Shown here: positions 52,600 through 61,890 of the stretch, piece after piece
Layout of the letters: every line of letters starts with the position of its first letter
Position numbering within the stretch: position 1 is the stretch's first letter
NCBI RefSeq assembly: GCF_009911795.1
Contig: NZ_CP047898.1
Coordinates: 4,340,001 to 4,404,000, forward strand
DNA: 64,000 bases
Direction: 5' to 3'
Origin: Pseudarthrobacter psychrotolerans
GTDB lineage: Bacteria > Actinomycetota > Actinomycetes > Actinomycetales > Micrococcaceae
The notes under the pieces: generated by a model
Told to the model about the DNA's origin: nothing
What the model saw: the letters and a program-made list of their open reading frames with translations, nothing else
Databases searched by the model: none
Program-made: the position numbers and the translations under genes

Positions 52600-52629
52600 A
52601 TGTCCTTGTATGTTCGCTTGATAGGACAT
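52600..52629. promoter_or_regulatory. Operator-like inverted repeat upstream of gntR
   Basis: ATGTCCT (52600-52606) and AGGACAT (52623-52629) are perfect 7-bp inverted repeats. Related sequences occur at 23264, 23738, 37568 and 38675. The site lies 59-88 bases upstream of the gntR start, fitting autoregulation. Confidence 0.55.
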
Positions 52630-52803
52630 ACTGCCTTAGTTGATAATATCAGTCGAATTTTGGTGGTCAAAGCTGCGGACTGCTGTTGCACTAGGCGTAC
52701 GGTGCCGAGCCGGACCCGTCCCGGAATTCCCGTCCCGGAATTCCCGTGCCGGCTTCCCTGGCCGGGTCACGGCAAACCGTGTGCGTGGTCCTAGGCTGGG
52801 GTG

Positions 52804-53265
52804 ATGAATAACCGATACCTCGTGTCCCGCGAACGTTTCATCGCAACCCCGCCCGAAGTGATCTTTGAGGTACTGGCCACACCGGCGCTGCACAGCGTGA
52901 TTGACGGCTCCGGCACCGTCAAGGGTGCCCAGCCGCGCGGCCCGGAACGGCTGAGCCTCGGAGCCCGGTTCGGCATGGAAATGAACATGGCAGTGGATTA
53001 CAAGATCCTGAACACGGTCTCCGAGTTCGAGGAGGGCCGGCGCATCGCCTGGCGCCATTTCTACGGCCACGTGTGGCGCTACATCCTGGAACCGGCCACC
53101 GGCGCCGACGGTGCCACCGGCACCCGCGTCACCGAACAATGGGATGCCAGGGCGGTCCGCGGCAAGGTTTTCCTCCGGCTGGCAGGATATCTGCGCCGCC
53201 ACCCCGTCAGCATCGAAAAAACCCTGGCCCGGCTGGAAGAGCACGTTACCGGAGCGGCTCGCTAG
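52804..53265 (+). CDS. SRPBCC-family protein
   Basis: A 153-residue polyketide-cyclase/START-like protein: YLVSRERFIATPPEVIFEVL, HSVIDGSGTVKGAQP, FGMEMNMAVDYKILNTVSEF and GHVWRYILEPA are the usual strands, followed by the long C-terminal helix (VSIEKTLARLEEHV). It would bind a hydrophobic small molecule in the cytoplasm; no ligand is known. ATG 52804 is used rather than the GTG one codon earlier. The LOG-family gene starts nine bases after its stop. Confidence 0.8.
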   Translation: MNNRYLVSRERFIATPPEVIFEVLATPALHSVIDGSGTVKGAQPRGPERLSLGARFGMEMNMAVDYKILNTVSEFEEGRRIAWRHFYGHVWRYILEPATGADGATGTRVTEQWDARAVRGKVFLRLAGYLRRHPVSIEKTLARLEEHVTGAAR

Positions 53266-53274
53266 GTCCGCGGC

Positions 53275-54407
53275 GTGAACCCCGCCGGCGGCCTGGTCCC
53301 CAGCCCGCGGACCCTGGAGGTTGAGAGCCTGGACGCCTTCGACCGGCTGGTCGCTGCCGGCGCAGTGGCCATGCGCGGCTGGCATGCCCAGTCGCTGGAT
53401 CTGCGTGGCCGGAACGCGGCGCTGGAATCCCTGGACGTGGAAGGTGCCATTTTCCTGGGCTGCACTTTCGGCCAGGGGGTCGAAGAGGGTCTTCGCCGCC
53501 GCGGCGCGCTGATCTTCCCCAAGTTGCAGGGTGTGCCGTTCGATCCTTACCGGGCCCGGCTCTACACGCCGCAGGAACTGTACGCCGGCCTGGACACTTC
53601 GCCTTATGACGAGCTGCCCGACGCCCTGGTGTATCAGTGGAGCATCAGCCCGGGACAGCGCAACCGGCTCGACGCTACCCTGGCCTCGGCGCTGCATGAC
53701 CACGCCATCGGCGACGCCCTGGACGAGTTCACGCACTCGGACCTCCACGCCGGCCGCACCACCGTGGGCGTGATGGGCGGACATGCCGCCCAGCGTGGGA
53801 CCCCGGAGTTCGTCCAGGCCGCCGAGCTGGGCAGGCGTCTGGCGCTGAGCGGGCGGATGGTGGCAACCGGCGGCGGCCCTGGTGCCATGGAAGCGGCCAA
53901 CCTCGGCGCCTATCTCAGCCACGTTCCGCATGCGGAGTCCATGGCAGCCCTGCCGGGCTTGGATCCGTCCCCGGCTTCCGCCCCTCGGTGTCCGCGTGGG
54001 CACGCGAGGCGGCCGCCGTCGTCGAACGCCATCCGGGCGGAACCCCGTCGCTGGGCATCCCCACTTGGTTCTACGGGCATGAACCGCCCAACTACTTTGC
54101 CACCCATATCGCCAAGTACTTCGCCAACGCCATCCGTGAGGCAATCCTGCTGGAACTCTGCGACGGCGGCATCATTTTCCTGCCGGGAGCGGCCGGCACC
54201 GTGCAGGAAATCTTCCAGGACGCCTGCGAGAACTACTACAGCGCCCCCGAAACCGTGACGCCGATGGTGCTTATTGGCAGGCAGCACTGGGAGCACGGGT
54301 ATCCTGTGTGGCCCGTGCTCCAGCGGCTGGCTGCCGGGCGTGCCATGGAGGACCGGATTTTCCTGGTTGACAGTGTGGACGAGGCCCTCGCGTTGCTGGG
54401 CGGCTAG
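53275..54407 (+). pseudogene. LOG-family (PpnN-like) protein with a frameshift
   Basis: The first frame (53275 on) has TVGVMGGHAAQRGTPEFVQ, then AAELGRRLALSGRMVATGGG and PGAMEAANLGAYL, the LOG nucleotide-binding core, then loses homology after AALPGLDPSP. The second frame resumes with SVSAWAREAAAVVERHPGGT and contains IFLPGAAGTVQEIFQDACEN (the PGGxGTxxE motif). One missing base near the GG at 53973-53974 (giving DPSPGFRPSVSAWA) would restore a 377-residue protein. LOG proteins cleave nucleoside monophosphates. As sequenced, the product ends at 54258 without its active site. Confidence 0.8.
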
Positions 54408-54424
54408 CTCATTGCTGGCGGCTG

Positions 54425-55563
54425 CTAACCCACCACGGTGCCGAAGGCCAGCCCCAGCACGTAGGTCACGGCGGCGGCGCCCAGACCGATGCCGAGCTGG
54501 CGCAGCCCGCGTGTCATCGGCGACGTTCCGGACAGCAGGCCCACGATTCCGCCGGTGGCCAGCAGCGCCAGCCCCACCAGCACCGCGGCCACCAGCAGGG
54601 CGGCCACGCCGGTCAGGCCGAACAGGAACGGCAGGATGGGGACCACGGCGCCGGACGCGAAGAAGCAGAAGCTGGACAGCGCCGCCCCCACGCGGTGCCC
54701 ACGGCCTCATGCTGGTCTTCGGTCTCCGGCAGCTCGGGCTGGAGGGACAGGCTGGGATCGCAGTCGCAGCTCAGCAGCCCCATGCGTTCGGCCACGCGGT
54801 GTTCGGCCGCTTCGTGGGACATCCCCCGCGCCAGGTAGACGAGCATCAGTTCGTTGTGTTCGATGTCCAGTTTCGGGGCGGCGGCGAGGGTGATCTGGGT
54901 GGGGCGGGTGGCGGCCAGGAGCTCACGCTGGGACCGCACGGAGACATACTCGCCCGCGGCCATGGACATGGCACCGGCGAGGAGCCCGGCCACACCGCTG
55001 AGCAGCACCACACCGCTTCCCACTCCGGAAGCGGCCATGCCCACCACAAGCGAGAGGTTGCTGACCAGGCCATCGTTGGCACCAAAAACGGCGGCGCGGA
55101 ACGTCCCGGCGAGCCGGTTGCGGCCACGGGTTGCCAGGCCGCGGACCACTTCCTCATGGATCTGTTCGTCCGCTGCCATGGCGTCCGTGGCGTTGGGATC
55201 CAGGGCGTAGGGGGAGCGGCCTTCAGCGCGCTGGGCGAGGGCCAGGACAAAAACAGAGCCGAAGTGGCGGGCCAGGAAGCCCAGGAACTGGCTGCGGAGG
55301 GACGCCGGCCGGGACTTCTGGGCGTGGCCGCCGAGGAGGCGCAACCAGTGGGCCTCGTGCCGTCCTTCGGCTTCGGCGAGTGCCAGCAGGATGGCGCGCT
55401 CCTCGCCGTCGCGGTTCTGGGCGAGATCGCGGTAGACGGCGGCCTCTGCCCGTTCGTCCGCCAGGTACTGGCGCCACCGGCGGAGGTCGGCCGGGGTTGG
55501 CTGCGGCGCGGACGGGTTGGGTTCCGCGGGCGCGGCTGGGTGGGGTTTGGGGTGCTGAGACAC
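54425..55563 (-). pseudogene. VIT1/CCC1-family transporter with ferritin-like domain, frameshifted
   Basis: The N-terminal part has a ferritin-like helix pair (WRQYLADERAEAAVYRDLAQ, ERAILLALAEAEGRHEAHWL, ADEQIHEEVVRGLATRG) and then the VIT1 core (FRAAVFGANDGLVSNLSLVV, MSMAAGEYVSVRSQRELLAA). At about 54692 the frame is lost just after DQHEAVGTA. A second frame (54425-54691) supplies the last three helices, GAALSSFCFFASGAVVPILP and LGIGLGAAAVTYVLGLAFG. One base change in length would restore a ~379-residue iron/manganese transporter. The GTG at 55563 after AGGAG is the start. Confidence 0.8.
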
Positions 55564-55819
55564 GCAAGGCTCCTGTGCTGGATGGGGAAGGTTCGGCCCC
55601 ATTGCACCGCCCAGCTTACCGCGGAATTCCGCGGATTTTCGGCTGGCTGCCCTCACTGTGGAGTTTAGGTTTCCCTCAAAATCACCATGTCTACCGGGTG
55701 TGCCCGGGCGGGTTGCAGCGGCTCTTGACCGGGCTCACCCGGCGGTGCTGTGATGAAGGAGTGGCGTCCGCCCGCGCCCACCCACAAAGCACGTCAGGCG
55801 AACAAACGGAGGTCGAACC

Positions 55820-56044
55820 ATGAGCACCACCGGACAGCACCCGGACATGCCGCACCTGGAATCCGTTGAATCGGATCCCGCCTACGATTACGCCGAGGAC
55901 GTCCCGGTCAGCGCGGACGACTGGGACGCCGACGACGAATTCCCGGACGCCGAAGAAGTTGTGGGTCCCACACCCCCGGTAGCCGTCGACGCCGAGGAGC
56001 GCCTGGTTCCACTCGATGAGGACGAGTTCCGCGGAACGGAATAG
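55820..56044 (+). CDS. Small acidic hypothetical protein
   Basis: A 74-residue protein with about 25 Asp/Glu and almost no Lys (SVESDPAYDYAEDVPVSADD, WDADDEFPDAEE), predicted to be disordered and cytoplasmic. An ideal ribosome site (ACGGAGG) lies ahead of the ATG and an ACGACGGCGG-family terminator follows five bases after the stop, so it is likely a real gene. I know no function. The long overlapping minus-strand frame shows no conserved sequence. Confidence 0.7.
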   Translation: MSTTGQHPDMPHLESVESDPAYDYAEDVPVSADDWDADDEFPDAEEVVGPTPPVAVDAEERLVPLDEDEFRGTE

Positions 56045-56049
56045 AACGA

Positions 56050-56101
56050 ACGACGGCGGCACTCCGGTTCGCTGTGAAGCGAAGGGGAGTGCCGCCGTCG
56101 T
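56050..56101. terminator. Palindromic terminator (ACGACGGCGG family), copy 3
   Basis: Sixteen perfectly paired bases (56050-56065 with 56086-56101) and an inner TTCGCT-gtga-AGCGAA hairpin. The outer arm ACGACGGCGG is shared with the hairpins at 19374 and 22219. It lies between converging genes. Confidence 0.85.
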
Positions 56102-56131
56102 GCTTTCCGGTGATCGAGCCTGTCGAGATCC

Positions 56132-57271
56132 CTAGTGGGTCCGGTGGCTGGCGACGGGGTGGGCCTCCATGGGCAGTTCTTCGGTGACCGCTCCAGCGAC
56201 CCGCTTGTCCCACGCCGCGCGGACCTCGGGGTCCGTGGGAGGCGTGAGCAGCGAGATCACGATGTAGGAAACCAGTGACGCGCCCAGGCCCCAGTAGATG
56301 GGATCGTTGGCGTAGACGCCGTCTTCGCTGGGAATGATTCCCGCGGCGTATCCGATAAGTAGTGCCAGGGTCAATACCGAGCCGACGGCAATGGACCAGG
56401 CGGGTGCGATGCCGGTGCCGCGCTTCCATACCAGTCCGCCGAGGATGGCCACCAGCAGGCCGCCCACCAGGATGTCGTAGGCAATGGTGAGTGCCACCAC
56501 GACGTCCTGCGCCGCCATGGAGATCAGCACCGCCACGATGCCCAGGCCCAGGACCCAGTAACGGTTGGCCCTGACGTCGTGCTCGGGGTTTTCGGTGTCG
56601 TCGGTGTTGATCGTCTTGCCGAACCAGCTGGCGCCGACGCGGGCACGGATCCCGTCGAACCCGCCGGCCGCGTTGAGGACGAACGGGAGCATCAGGAAGA
56701 AGATGCCGACCGTCTTGATGATGAACTGCACCTGGTCTGCCAGGGTGATGGACCACATGCCGCCGATGGTGGAGTAGACCAGGACGATGGCGCCGCCGAC
56801 GGCGATGGCGAGCCAGCGCTCCCAGTCGAACAGGACCACAAAGATGGTGGCATAGGCGCCCGTGGAAGTGGCGCAGAGCATCAGGGTGTATGCCAGCATC
56901 ACGATGCCGGAGGTCTGGGTGGCGCGCTGGCCGTAGCGCAGGCTGAGCATCTGGGAGACCGTGTAGATCTTCAGCCGCTGGATGGTGCCGGCGAAGAGCA
57001 GGCTCAGGAGGAGCACGCCCGAGCCGATGGCAACAACCAGCCACATGCCGGAAATGCCGAACTTGTAGCCCAGGCCGACGCCGCCGACAGTGGAGGCACC
57101 GCCCAGGACGACGGCGGCCATGGTGCCGGTGTAGAGCAAGGGGCCAAGACGGCGGCCGGCCACCAGGAAGTCGCTGTTGTTGTTGGTGCGGGACTTGCCC
57201 CACCAGCCGAAGGCCAGCATGGCGATGAGGTACACCACCACGATGGCGATGTTGACGAAGTTAGCGTCCAT
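56132..57271 (-). CDS. Sodium:solute symporter family protein, apparently missing an internal block
   Basis: A 379-residue SSS-family transporter. YLIAMLAFGWWGKSRTNNNS and DFLVAGRRLGPLLYTGTMAA (the family start), LKIYTVSQMLSLRYGQRATQ, VVLVYSTIGGMWSITLADQV-like helices to about residue 205 and VVVALTIAYDILVGGLLVAI are clear. Members usually have 470-500 residues and 12-13 helices. Here FDGIRARVGASWFGKTINTD joins the sixth helix directly to the late part, so about 100 residues (helices 7-9) seem lost in frame near 56630. ATG 57271 follows AAGGAG. It is divergent from the XRE regulator of the guanidino-compound module. Confidence 0.8.
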   Translation of the reverse strand: MDANFVNIAIVVVYLIAMLAFGWWGKSRTNNNSDFLVAGRRLGPLLYTGTMAAVVLGGASTVGGVGLGYKFGISGMWLVVAIGSGVLLLSLLFAGTIQRLKIYTVSQMLSLRYGQRATQTSGIVMLAYTLMLCATSTGAYATIFVVLFDWERWLAIAVGGAIVLVYSTIGGMWSITLADQVQFIIKTVGIFFLMLPFVLNAAGGFDGIRARVGASWFGKTINTDDTENPEHDVRANRYWVLGLGIVAVLISMAAQDVVVALTIAYDILVGGLLVAILGGLVWKRGTGIAPAWSIAVGSVLTLALLIGYAAGIIPSEDGVYANDPIYWGLGASLVSYIVISLLTPPTDPEVRAAWDKRVAGAVTEELPMEAHPVASHRTH

Positions 57272-57382
57272 TTGGGGCTCCTTGGAGCTGATCTGCAGCT
57301 TGGCTGGTATCCCCGCGGCGCTGCTGGGGAGGCCGGTTTTCCGCTGCTCTTGTGGAATTGGGAGGAAGAGTTCCTCAAAATA

Positions 57383-57409
57383 TTGCCTCAGGGACAACAC
57401 TTGTTGCCT
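57383..57409. promoter_or_regulatory. Putative operator between symporter and XRE genes
   Basis: TTGCCT occurs twice, 21 bases apart (57383-57388 and 57404-57409), and the inverted repeat ACAA-cac-TTGT (57394-57404) lies between them. TTGTAAACAA before the ureohydrolase gene (58331-58340) has a similar ACAA/TTGT character. The XRE-cupin protein is the likely ligand. Confidence 0.4.
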
Positions 57410-57555
57410 AAAAGCAAATGCTGTGACCGACGCAACAGTCAAGGTCGGCTGCACTATCTGCTGTTCGCCGCGGCGCTCGCCGCGTCACGTCTGCTGCTGA
57501 CCACTAGTATTGCTCCAGAGATGGGGCCGCACCGCCGGCCATGAAAGGTCCGCAC

Positions 57556-58131
57556 ATGAAGGCACTGCCAGTTGAGCCGAGCAACGTTCCCGTTGCCATC
57601 GGTTCCCGAATCCGTGCGGCCCGGCAGTCCCAGCGGCTGACCATCGAGCAGGTTGCCGATGCTACCGGCCTGACCAAGGGTTTTCTCAGCCGCGTGGAAC
57701 GTGACCTTACCTCGCCGTCGGTCGCGTCCCTGGTGACCCTGTGCCAGGTCCTGTCCATCTCCATCGGCGATTTGTTTGTGGCCCCGGAAACGCACCTGAC
57801 CAAGCGGAACGACGGGCCCCGGATCTCCCTCGGCGGCGAAGGCATCGTGGAGCGGCTGCTGACGGCCCGTTCCGAACGGCGCATCCAGATCATCCAGGCC
57901 GTCATCGAGCCGCATGGCCGCGGCGAGACCGAGCTCTACGCCGTGGACTGCGACGTGGATGTGCTCCACGTGATCAAGGGAAGTATCCGGCTGATCCTGA
58001 CCAACGAGGAATACGAGCTCAATACCGGCGACACCGTGACGTTCCCGGGCCGCGAACCGCATACATGGGTCAATCCCACCGACGAGGCCGTCGAGGTTCT
58101 CTGGGTCCTGGTCCCCGCCGCCAGCCGGTAG
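57556..58131 (+). CDS. XRE-family regulator with cupin domain
   Basis: A 191-residue protein. The HTH_3 domain (about 13-68) reads [40 protein letters not shown] and [21 protein letters not shown] cupin_2 domain (about 110-185) has [19 protein letters not shown] and [20 protein letters not shown]. This build is typical of PuuR-like regulators of polyamine and guanidino-compound use. ATG 57556, seven bases after AAAGG, is preferred to 57541. It lies between the symporter and the ureohydrolase genes and probably controls both. Confidence 0.9.
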   Translation: MKALPVEPSNVPVAIGSRIRAARQSQRLTIEQVADATGLTKGFLSRVERDLTSPSVASLVTLCQVLSISIGDLFVAPETHLTKRNDGPRISLGGEGIVERLLTARSERRIQIIQAVIEPHGRGETELYAVDCDVDVLHVIKGSIRLILTNEEYELNTGDTVTFPGREPHTWVNPTDEAVEVLWVLVPAASR

Positions 58132-58415
58132 GTCTTCCTTCCACCGCTCTCTGCCGCGGGCGGGCCTGCCCTCCGTCGCGCGCTCCGTGCGTTCCTGCCC
58201 AGTTTGTGGCCCGTTTTCTTCTGGCTTCGCACCGGCAACCCCAGTGTGACCCGGAAATCAGCAGTTCGTCTCAGGTGCCCGCCAAGGCAACTGGGCGGGA
58301 GCGATCACCGAGGACCCGGCCAGGAGAGTTTTGTAAACAACTGATGCGCATAAGAAAACTTCAGGCTATGATGGCTGTCACACCCGCCGATCAATCCTCG
58401 AAGGAGAGGCTCATC
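58132..58415. promoter_or_regulatory. Intergenic region upstream of the ureohydrolase gene
   Basis: About 280 bases without a gene. The final 90 are AT-richer and hold TTGTAAACAA (58331-58340), CATAAG and TATGAT (58366-58371) boxes and the ribosome site AAGGAGAGG (58401-58409). The frame running through here from the regulator gene is not conserved sequence. Confidence 0.4.
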
Positions 58416-59480
58416 TTGAAAGAGCTGCGCATCGAAGCCAACGGCAACCTTGGCCCCATCGATTCATCCCGTATCCCGCGCTATGCCGGCGCTGCAACCT
58501 ACGCCCGCCTGCCGCGCCTGGACCAGGTGGCCAAGGCTGACGTGACGGTGGTGGGCGTGCCCTTCGACTCCGGCGTGTCCTACCGCCCGGGTGCCCGTTT
58601 CGGCTCCAACCACATCCGCGAGGCCAGCCGCCTGCTCCGCCCGTACAACCCTGCCTGGGACGTCAGCCCGTTCGAAAACATCCAGGTTGCTGACGCCGGG
58701 GACATGGCCGTCAACCCCTTCAACATCAACGAAGCCATCGAAACCATCCAGCAGAACGCCCTGGACCTCACTGCGGCCGGCAGCAAGCTGGTGACGCTTG
58801 GCGGGGACCACACGATCGCCCTGCCGCTGCTCCGCGCGGCTGCCGAGCGGGCCGGCGGACCCATTGCCATGCTGCACTTTGACGCCCATTTGGACACGTG
58901 GGACACCTACTTCGGCGCCGAATACACCCACGGCACCCCGTTCCGCCGGGCAGTTGAAGAAGGCATCCTGGACACCGAAGCGATAAGCCACATCGGCACC
59001 CGCGGCCCGCTGTACGGCAAAAAGGATCTCGACGACGACCACCGCTTCGGGTTCGGCATCGTCACCTCCGCCGACGTCTACTACCAGGGCGTCCTCGAAA
59101 CCGTGGCCAAGGTCCGCGACCGGATAGGCAACCGCCCGCTCTACATTTCCGTGGACATCGACGTCCTGGACCCCGCACACGCCCCCGGTACCGGAACGCC
59201 CGAGGCCGGCGGCATCACCAGCCGCGAACTCCTGGAGGTCATCCGGGGCTTCCGCGGCATGAACCTGGTGGGCGCCGACGTCGTCGAGGTTGCCCCCGCC
59301 TACGACCACGCCGAAATCACCGGCGTGGCAGCCAGCCATGTGGCCTATGAGCTGATCACCCTGATGGCGGACAATGCTGTTGAAGGTGACCGGTTCGGGA
59401 CCGCCAACGGCTACGCCGCCCAAGCTCTCGGGCAAGAAGCCCGCCAACCTGCCGGTTTCGCCGCCGGAACCAAGGAGTAG
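58416..59480 (+). CDS. speB: Agmatinase/guanidinobutyrase-type ureohydrolase
   Basis: A 354-residue arginase-fold enzyme. [51 protein letters not shown] and [20 protein letters not shown] hold the Mn-binding His and Asp residues (GGDHT, DAHLD, SxDxDxxDP). It hydrolyses agmatine or a related guanidino acid to urea and an amine. A TTG at 58416 follows AAGGAGAGG and gives the family start [15 protein letters not shown]; an in-frame ATG at 58371 is possible. The symporter, XRE-cupin regulator and ThDP enzyme around it point to uptake and use of a guanidino compound. Confidence 0.88.
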   Translation: MKELRIEANGNLGPIDSSRIPRYAGAATYARLPRLDQVAKADVTVVGVPFDSGVSYRPGARFGSNHIREASRLLRPYNPAWDVSPFENIQVADAGDMAVNPFNINEAIETIQQNALDLTAAGSKLVTLGGDHTIALPLLRAAAERAGGPIAMLHFDAHLDTWDTYFGAEYTHGTPFRRAVEEGILDTEAISHIGTRGPLYGKKDLDDDHRFGFGIVTSADVYYQGVLETVAKVRDRIGNRPLYISVDIDVLDPAHAPGTGTPEAGGITSRELLEVIRGFRGMNLVGADVVEVAPAYDHAEITGVAASHVAYELITLMADNAVEGDRFGTANGYAAQALGQEARQPAGFAAGTKE

Positions 59481-59485
59481 CCGCC

Positions 59486-61192
59486 ATGATTGATTTCGAT
59501 CCGGGCACAGCAGCTGCGCCCGCAGGGGACAGCAGACGGACCAGCCAGCGCAACGGCGGGGACCTCGTCGTCGAAACCCTTGAAGCGCTCGGCGCCAAGA
59601 CCGTCTTCGGCATCCCGGGCCAGCATGCGCTCGGCCTGTTTGACGCCATGGGCCGCGGCAACCTGCACTTCGTGTCCTCCCGTGTGGAGAACAACAGCGC
59701 CTTCGCGGCGGACGGGTACTCCCGCGCCACCGGCGAAGTGGGCGTGCTGTTCCTGTCCACCGGACCCGGTGCACTGACGTCCCTGGCCGGCCTGCAGGAG
59801 GCCTACGCCACGGGTGTGCCCATGGTGGTGGTGGCCAGCCAGATCCCGCTCGAAGGACTGGGTGCCCGCCGCAAGGGCATGCTCCACCAGCTCGATGACC
59901 AGAAAGCCTCGGCCGCGAACGTCACCAAGAGCCAGCGCCTGATCCAGCACGCGTCGGGCATTCCGTCGGCCATCCAGGATGCCTGGACTGAAGCCATCTC
60001 CTCGCCGCAGGGCCCGGTCTGGCTGGAAATCCCGCAGAACGTGCTGCTGGATCCCATCATGGTCCCCCCGGTGGAGGACGCGCTCGCCGAAGCTGCGGAC
60101 AACCCGCCGCGCGTGGAGCTGGTCCGGGAAGCCGTGAAGTGGCTGTCGACGGCGGAACGTCCAGCCATCATTGCCGGTGGCGGTACGCGGCGGGGCCGGG
60201 CCGAAAAGTCGCTACTTTCGATTGCCGAAAAGCTGCGGGCACCGGTCATCTGCACACCCGGCGGCAACGGCGCCTTCCCGTGGACCCATGAGCTTTCGCT
60301 GCAGTCCTGGATCGAGGACCGCCACATGACGGACATCCTGGAAGATGCCGACGTCCTGATCGTTATCGGCTCGTCACTCGGTGAAGTCACGTCCAACTAC
60401 TTCACGTTCGCACCGCGCGGCCGCATCATCCAGATCGACGCCGAACCGCGCGTCCTCGAATCGAACAGCCCCGGCCTGGGCATCCGCGCCGACGCCGGCC
60501 AGGCGCTCGCCGCCCTCGACGAGGCCCTGGCAGCGCCCGTCGACACCACCCGCAGCTGGCGCGGGACCACCCCCGAGGACCTGGTGAAGGACTCGCTCGC
60601 CAAGGTCAAGGCAAGGCTCGAATCCCAGGACCTGGGCAAAGAGCTGAAGTTCATGTCCGACATCCGCGAAGCCGTCCCGGCGGACATGCAGACCTTCTGG
60701 GACATGACCATCTCCGCGTACTGGGGCTGGAGCTGCTGGGATGCACGGCAGGGCCAGTTCCACTCCGCCCAGGGGGCCGGCGGCCTGGGCTACGGTTTCC
60801 CGGCAGCCATCGGCGGCGCCGTCGGGCTGGAAACACTGGGCAAACCCGGCCGCGTGCTTGCCGTGTCCGGTGACGGTTCATCCATGTACTCCATTTCCGA
60901 ACTCGCCACGGCCAAGCAGCACAACATCCCGGTCACCTGGCTGATCGTGGACGACGGCGGCTACGGCATCCTGCGCGAATACATGGTGGGCGCCTTCGGC
61001 AAGGCCACGGCCACCGAGCTCGCGCGTCCAGACTTCGTAAAGCTCGCCGAAGCCTTCGGTGTGCCGGCCACGCGAGTGGCCCCCGAGGACGTCGGGGACG
61101 CGCTCAAGGCGGGCTTCGCGGCGGACGGACCCAACGTCGTCGTCGTCGAAACCCTGCTCAAAATGTTCGGCCCCACCCACCTGGACGACTGA
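59486..61192 (+). CDS. Thiamine-diphosphate-dependent enzyme (acetolactate-synthase-like)
   Basis: A 568-residue ThDP enzyme: PYR domain with KTVFGIPGQHALGLFDAM and SSRVENNSAFAADGYSRATG (catalytic Glu), a central nucleotide-like domain (PAIIAGGGTRRGRAEKSLLS) and PP domain with AVSGDGSSMYSISELATAKQ followed by VTWLIVDDGGYGILREYM. The usual second NN of the ThDP motif is DD here, as in some decarboxylases of this branch. It starts five bases after the ureohydrolase stop, so it acts in the same pathway, perhaps on a 2-keto acid formed from the guanidino substrate. The exact reaction is unknown. Confidence 0.85.
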   Translation: MIDFDPGTAAAPAGDSRRTSQRNGGDLVVETLEALGAKTVFGIPGQHALGLFDAMGRGNLHFVSSRVENNSAFAADGYSRATGEVGVLFLSTGPGALTSLAGLQEAYATGVPMVVVASQIPLEGLGARRKGMLHQLDDQKASAANVTKSQRLIQHASGIPSAIQDAWTEAISSPQGPVWLEIPQNVLLDPIMVPPVEDALAEAADNPPRVELVREAVKWLSTAERPAIIAGGGTRRGRAEKSLLSIAEKLRAPVICTPGGNGAFPWTHELSLQSWIEDRHMTDILEDADVLIVIGSSLGEVTSNYFTFAPRGRIIQIDAEPRVLESNSPGLGIRADAGQALAALDEALAAPVDTTRSWRGTTPEDLVKDSLAKVKARLESQDLGKELKFMSDIREAVPADMQTFWDMTISAYWGWSCWDARQGQFHSAQGAGGLGYGFPAAIGGAVGLETLGKPGRVLAVSGDGSSMYSISELATAKQHNIPVTWLIVDDGGYGILREYMVGAFGKATATELARPDFVKLAEAFGVPATRVAPEDVGDALKAGFAADGPNVVVVETLLKMFGPTHLDD

Positions 61193-61222
61193 ATACCAGC
61201 ACCAAAGCACCCGCTCCACCAC

Positions 61223-61280
61223 AGCGCGAGAGGACGCTTGAGGCCCCCATTCCAAAGGGCCCCAAGTGTCCTCTCGCGCT
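61223..61280. terminator. Palindromic terminator (family B)
   Basis: Thirteen perfectly paired bases (61223-61235 with 61268-61280), further pairing of CTTGAGGCCC with GGGCCCCAAG, then TTTTGTTG. Its arm GCGCGA-GGAC-CTTGA-GCCCC resembles that of the hairpin at 63600. Confidence 0.85.
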
Positions 61281-61348
61281 TTTGTTGTCAGGGTGTGTGC
61301 CCCGCGCCCACTTCTTTAGTTTCCCAAAGCAACCATTTAAGGATATAG

Positions 61349-61361
61349 TTGCCTAAGGCAA
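61349..61361. promoter_or_regulatory. Probable MarR operator
   Basis: TTGCC-TAA-GGCAA is a 13-bp inverted repeat directly after a TATAGT box (61344-61349) and 22 bases before the MarR start. Its position over the promoter fits autorepression of the MarR/MFS operon. Confidence 0.6.
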
Positions 61362-61382
61362 ACAAAAAAGGAGAGCTCGATC

Positions 61383-61889
61383 ATGGCGGTTACCCCGGAC
61401 ACCGCAGCTGACCTTGTCTACCGCATCTTCGACCTCCAAAGGATGGTCCGATGCGTCGCCGCGGCAAGCTTCCGCGGACAGGACACCGGGGTTGCGCTGC
61501 AGGGTGTGCTCAGGTTCGTGGGGGAGGGGGAGTCCCGCGCTACCCAGCTTGCGGAGCGGCTCGGCGTCAGCGCCCCCGTCCTCAGCCGCCATATCGCGGA
61601 CCTTGAAGAGCAGGGTTACGTCATCCGGCGGCAGGATCCCGACGACGGCCGTGCCCAGTTGGTTGCCCTGTCGCCCGCGGGCGTGGACAAGCTCCGGAAG
61701 ATCGAGGAGCACCGCACGGCCACGCTGCAGGATTACCTCAGCGATTGGAGCCAGGAGGATGCCGAAGACACGGCACGGATCCTGGCGAAACTCTCGGAGT
61801 CCCTCAAGCATTCAGCCCGGGCACATGCAGTACCGGCACTTTCAATCGCGGCAACAGCCGCCGCAACCCAGACCCTCCAGGAGCACTGA
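61383..61889 (+). CDS. MarR-family transcriptional regulator
   Basis: A 168-residue protein with GVALQGVLRFVGEGESRATQ, LAERLGVSAPVLSRHIADLE (recognition helix) and the wing EQGYVIRRQDPDDGRAQLVA with the DPDDGR motif of MarR. The C-terminal helix SLKHSARAHAVPALSIAATA probably dimerises. AAGGAG precedes ATG 61383. One base separates its TGA from the MFS gene's ATG, so regulator and pump form an operon. Confidence 0.9.
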   Translation: MAVTPDTAADLVYRIFDLQRMVRCVAAASFRGQDTGVALQGVLRFVGEGESRATQLAERLGVSAPVLSRHIADLEEQGYVIRRQDPDDGRAQLVALSPAGVDKLRKIEEHRTATLQDYLSDWSQEDAEDTARILAKLSESLKHSARAHAVPALSIAATAAATQTLQEH

Positions 61890-61890
61890 T

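Noticed and set aside
55691..56062. Minus-strand frame of 123 codons opposite the small acidic gene
   Set aside because: The plus-strand gene has an ideal ribosome site and a terminator; the minus frame has neither.
57741..58415. N-terminal extension of the ureohydrolase frame through the regulator gene
   Set aside because: It overlaps the cupin domain in another frame and a normal ribosome site precedes the TTG at 58416.
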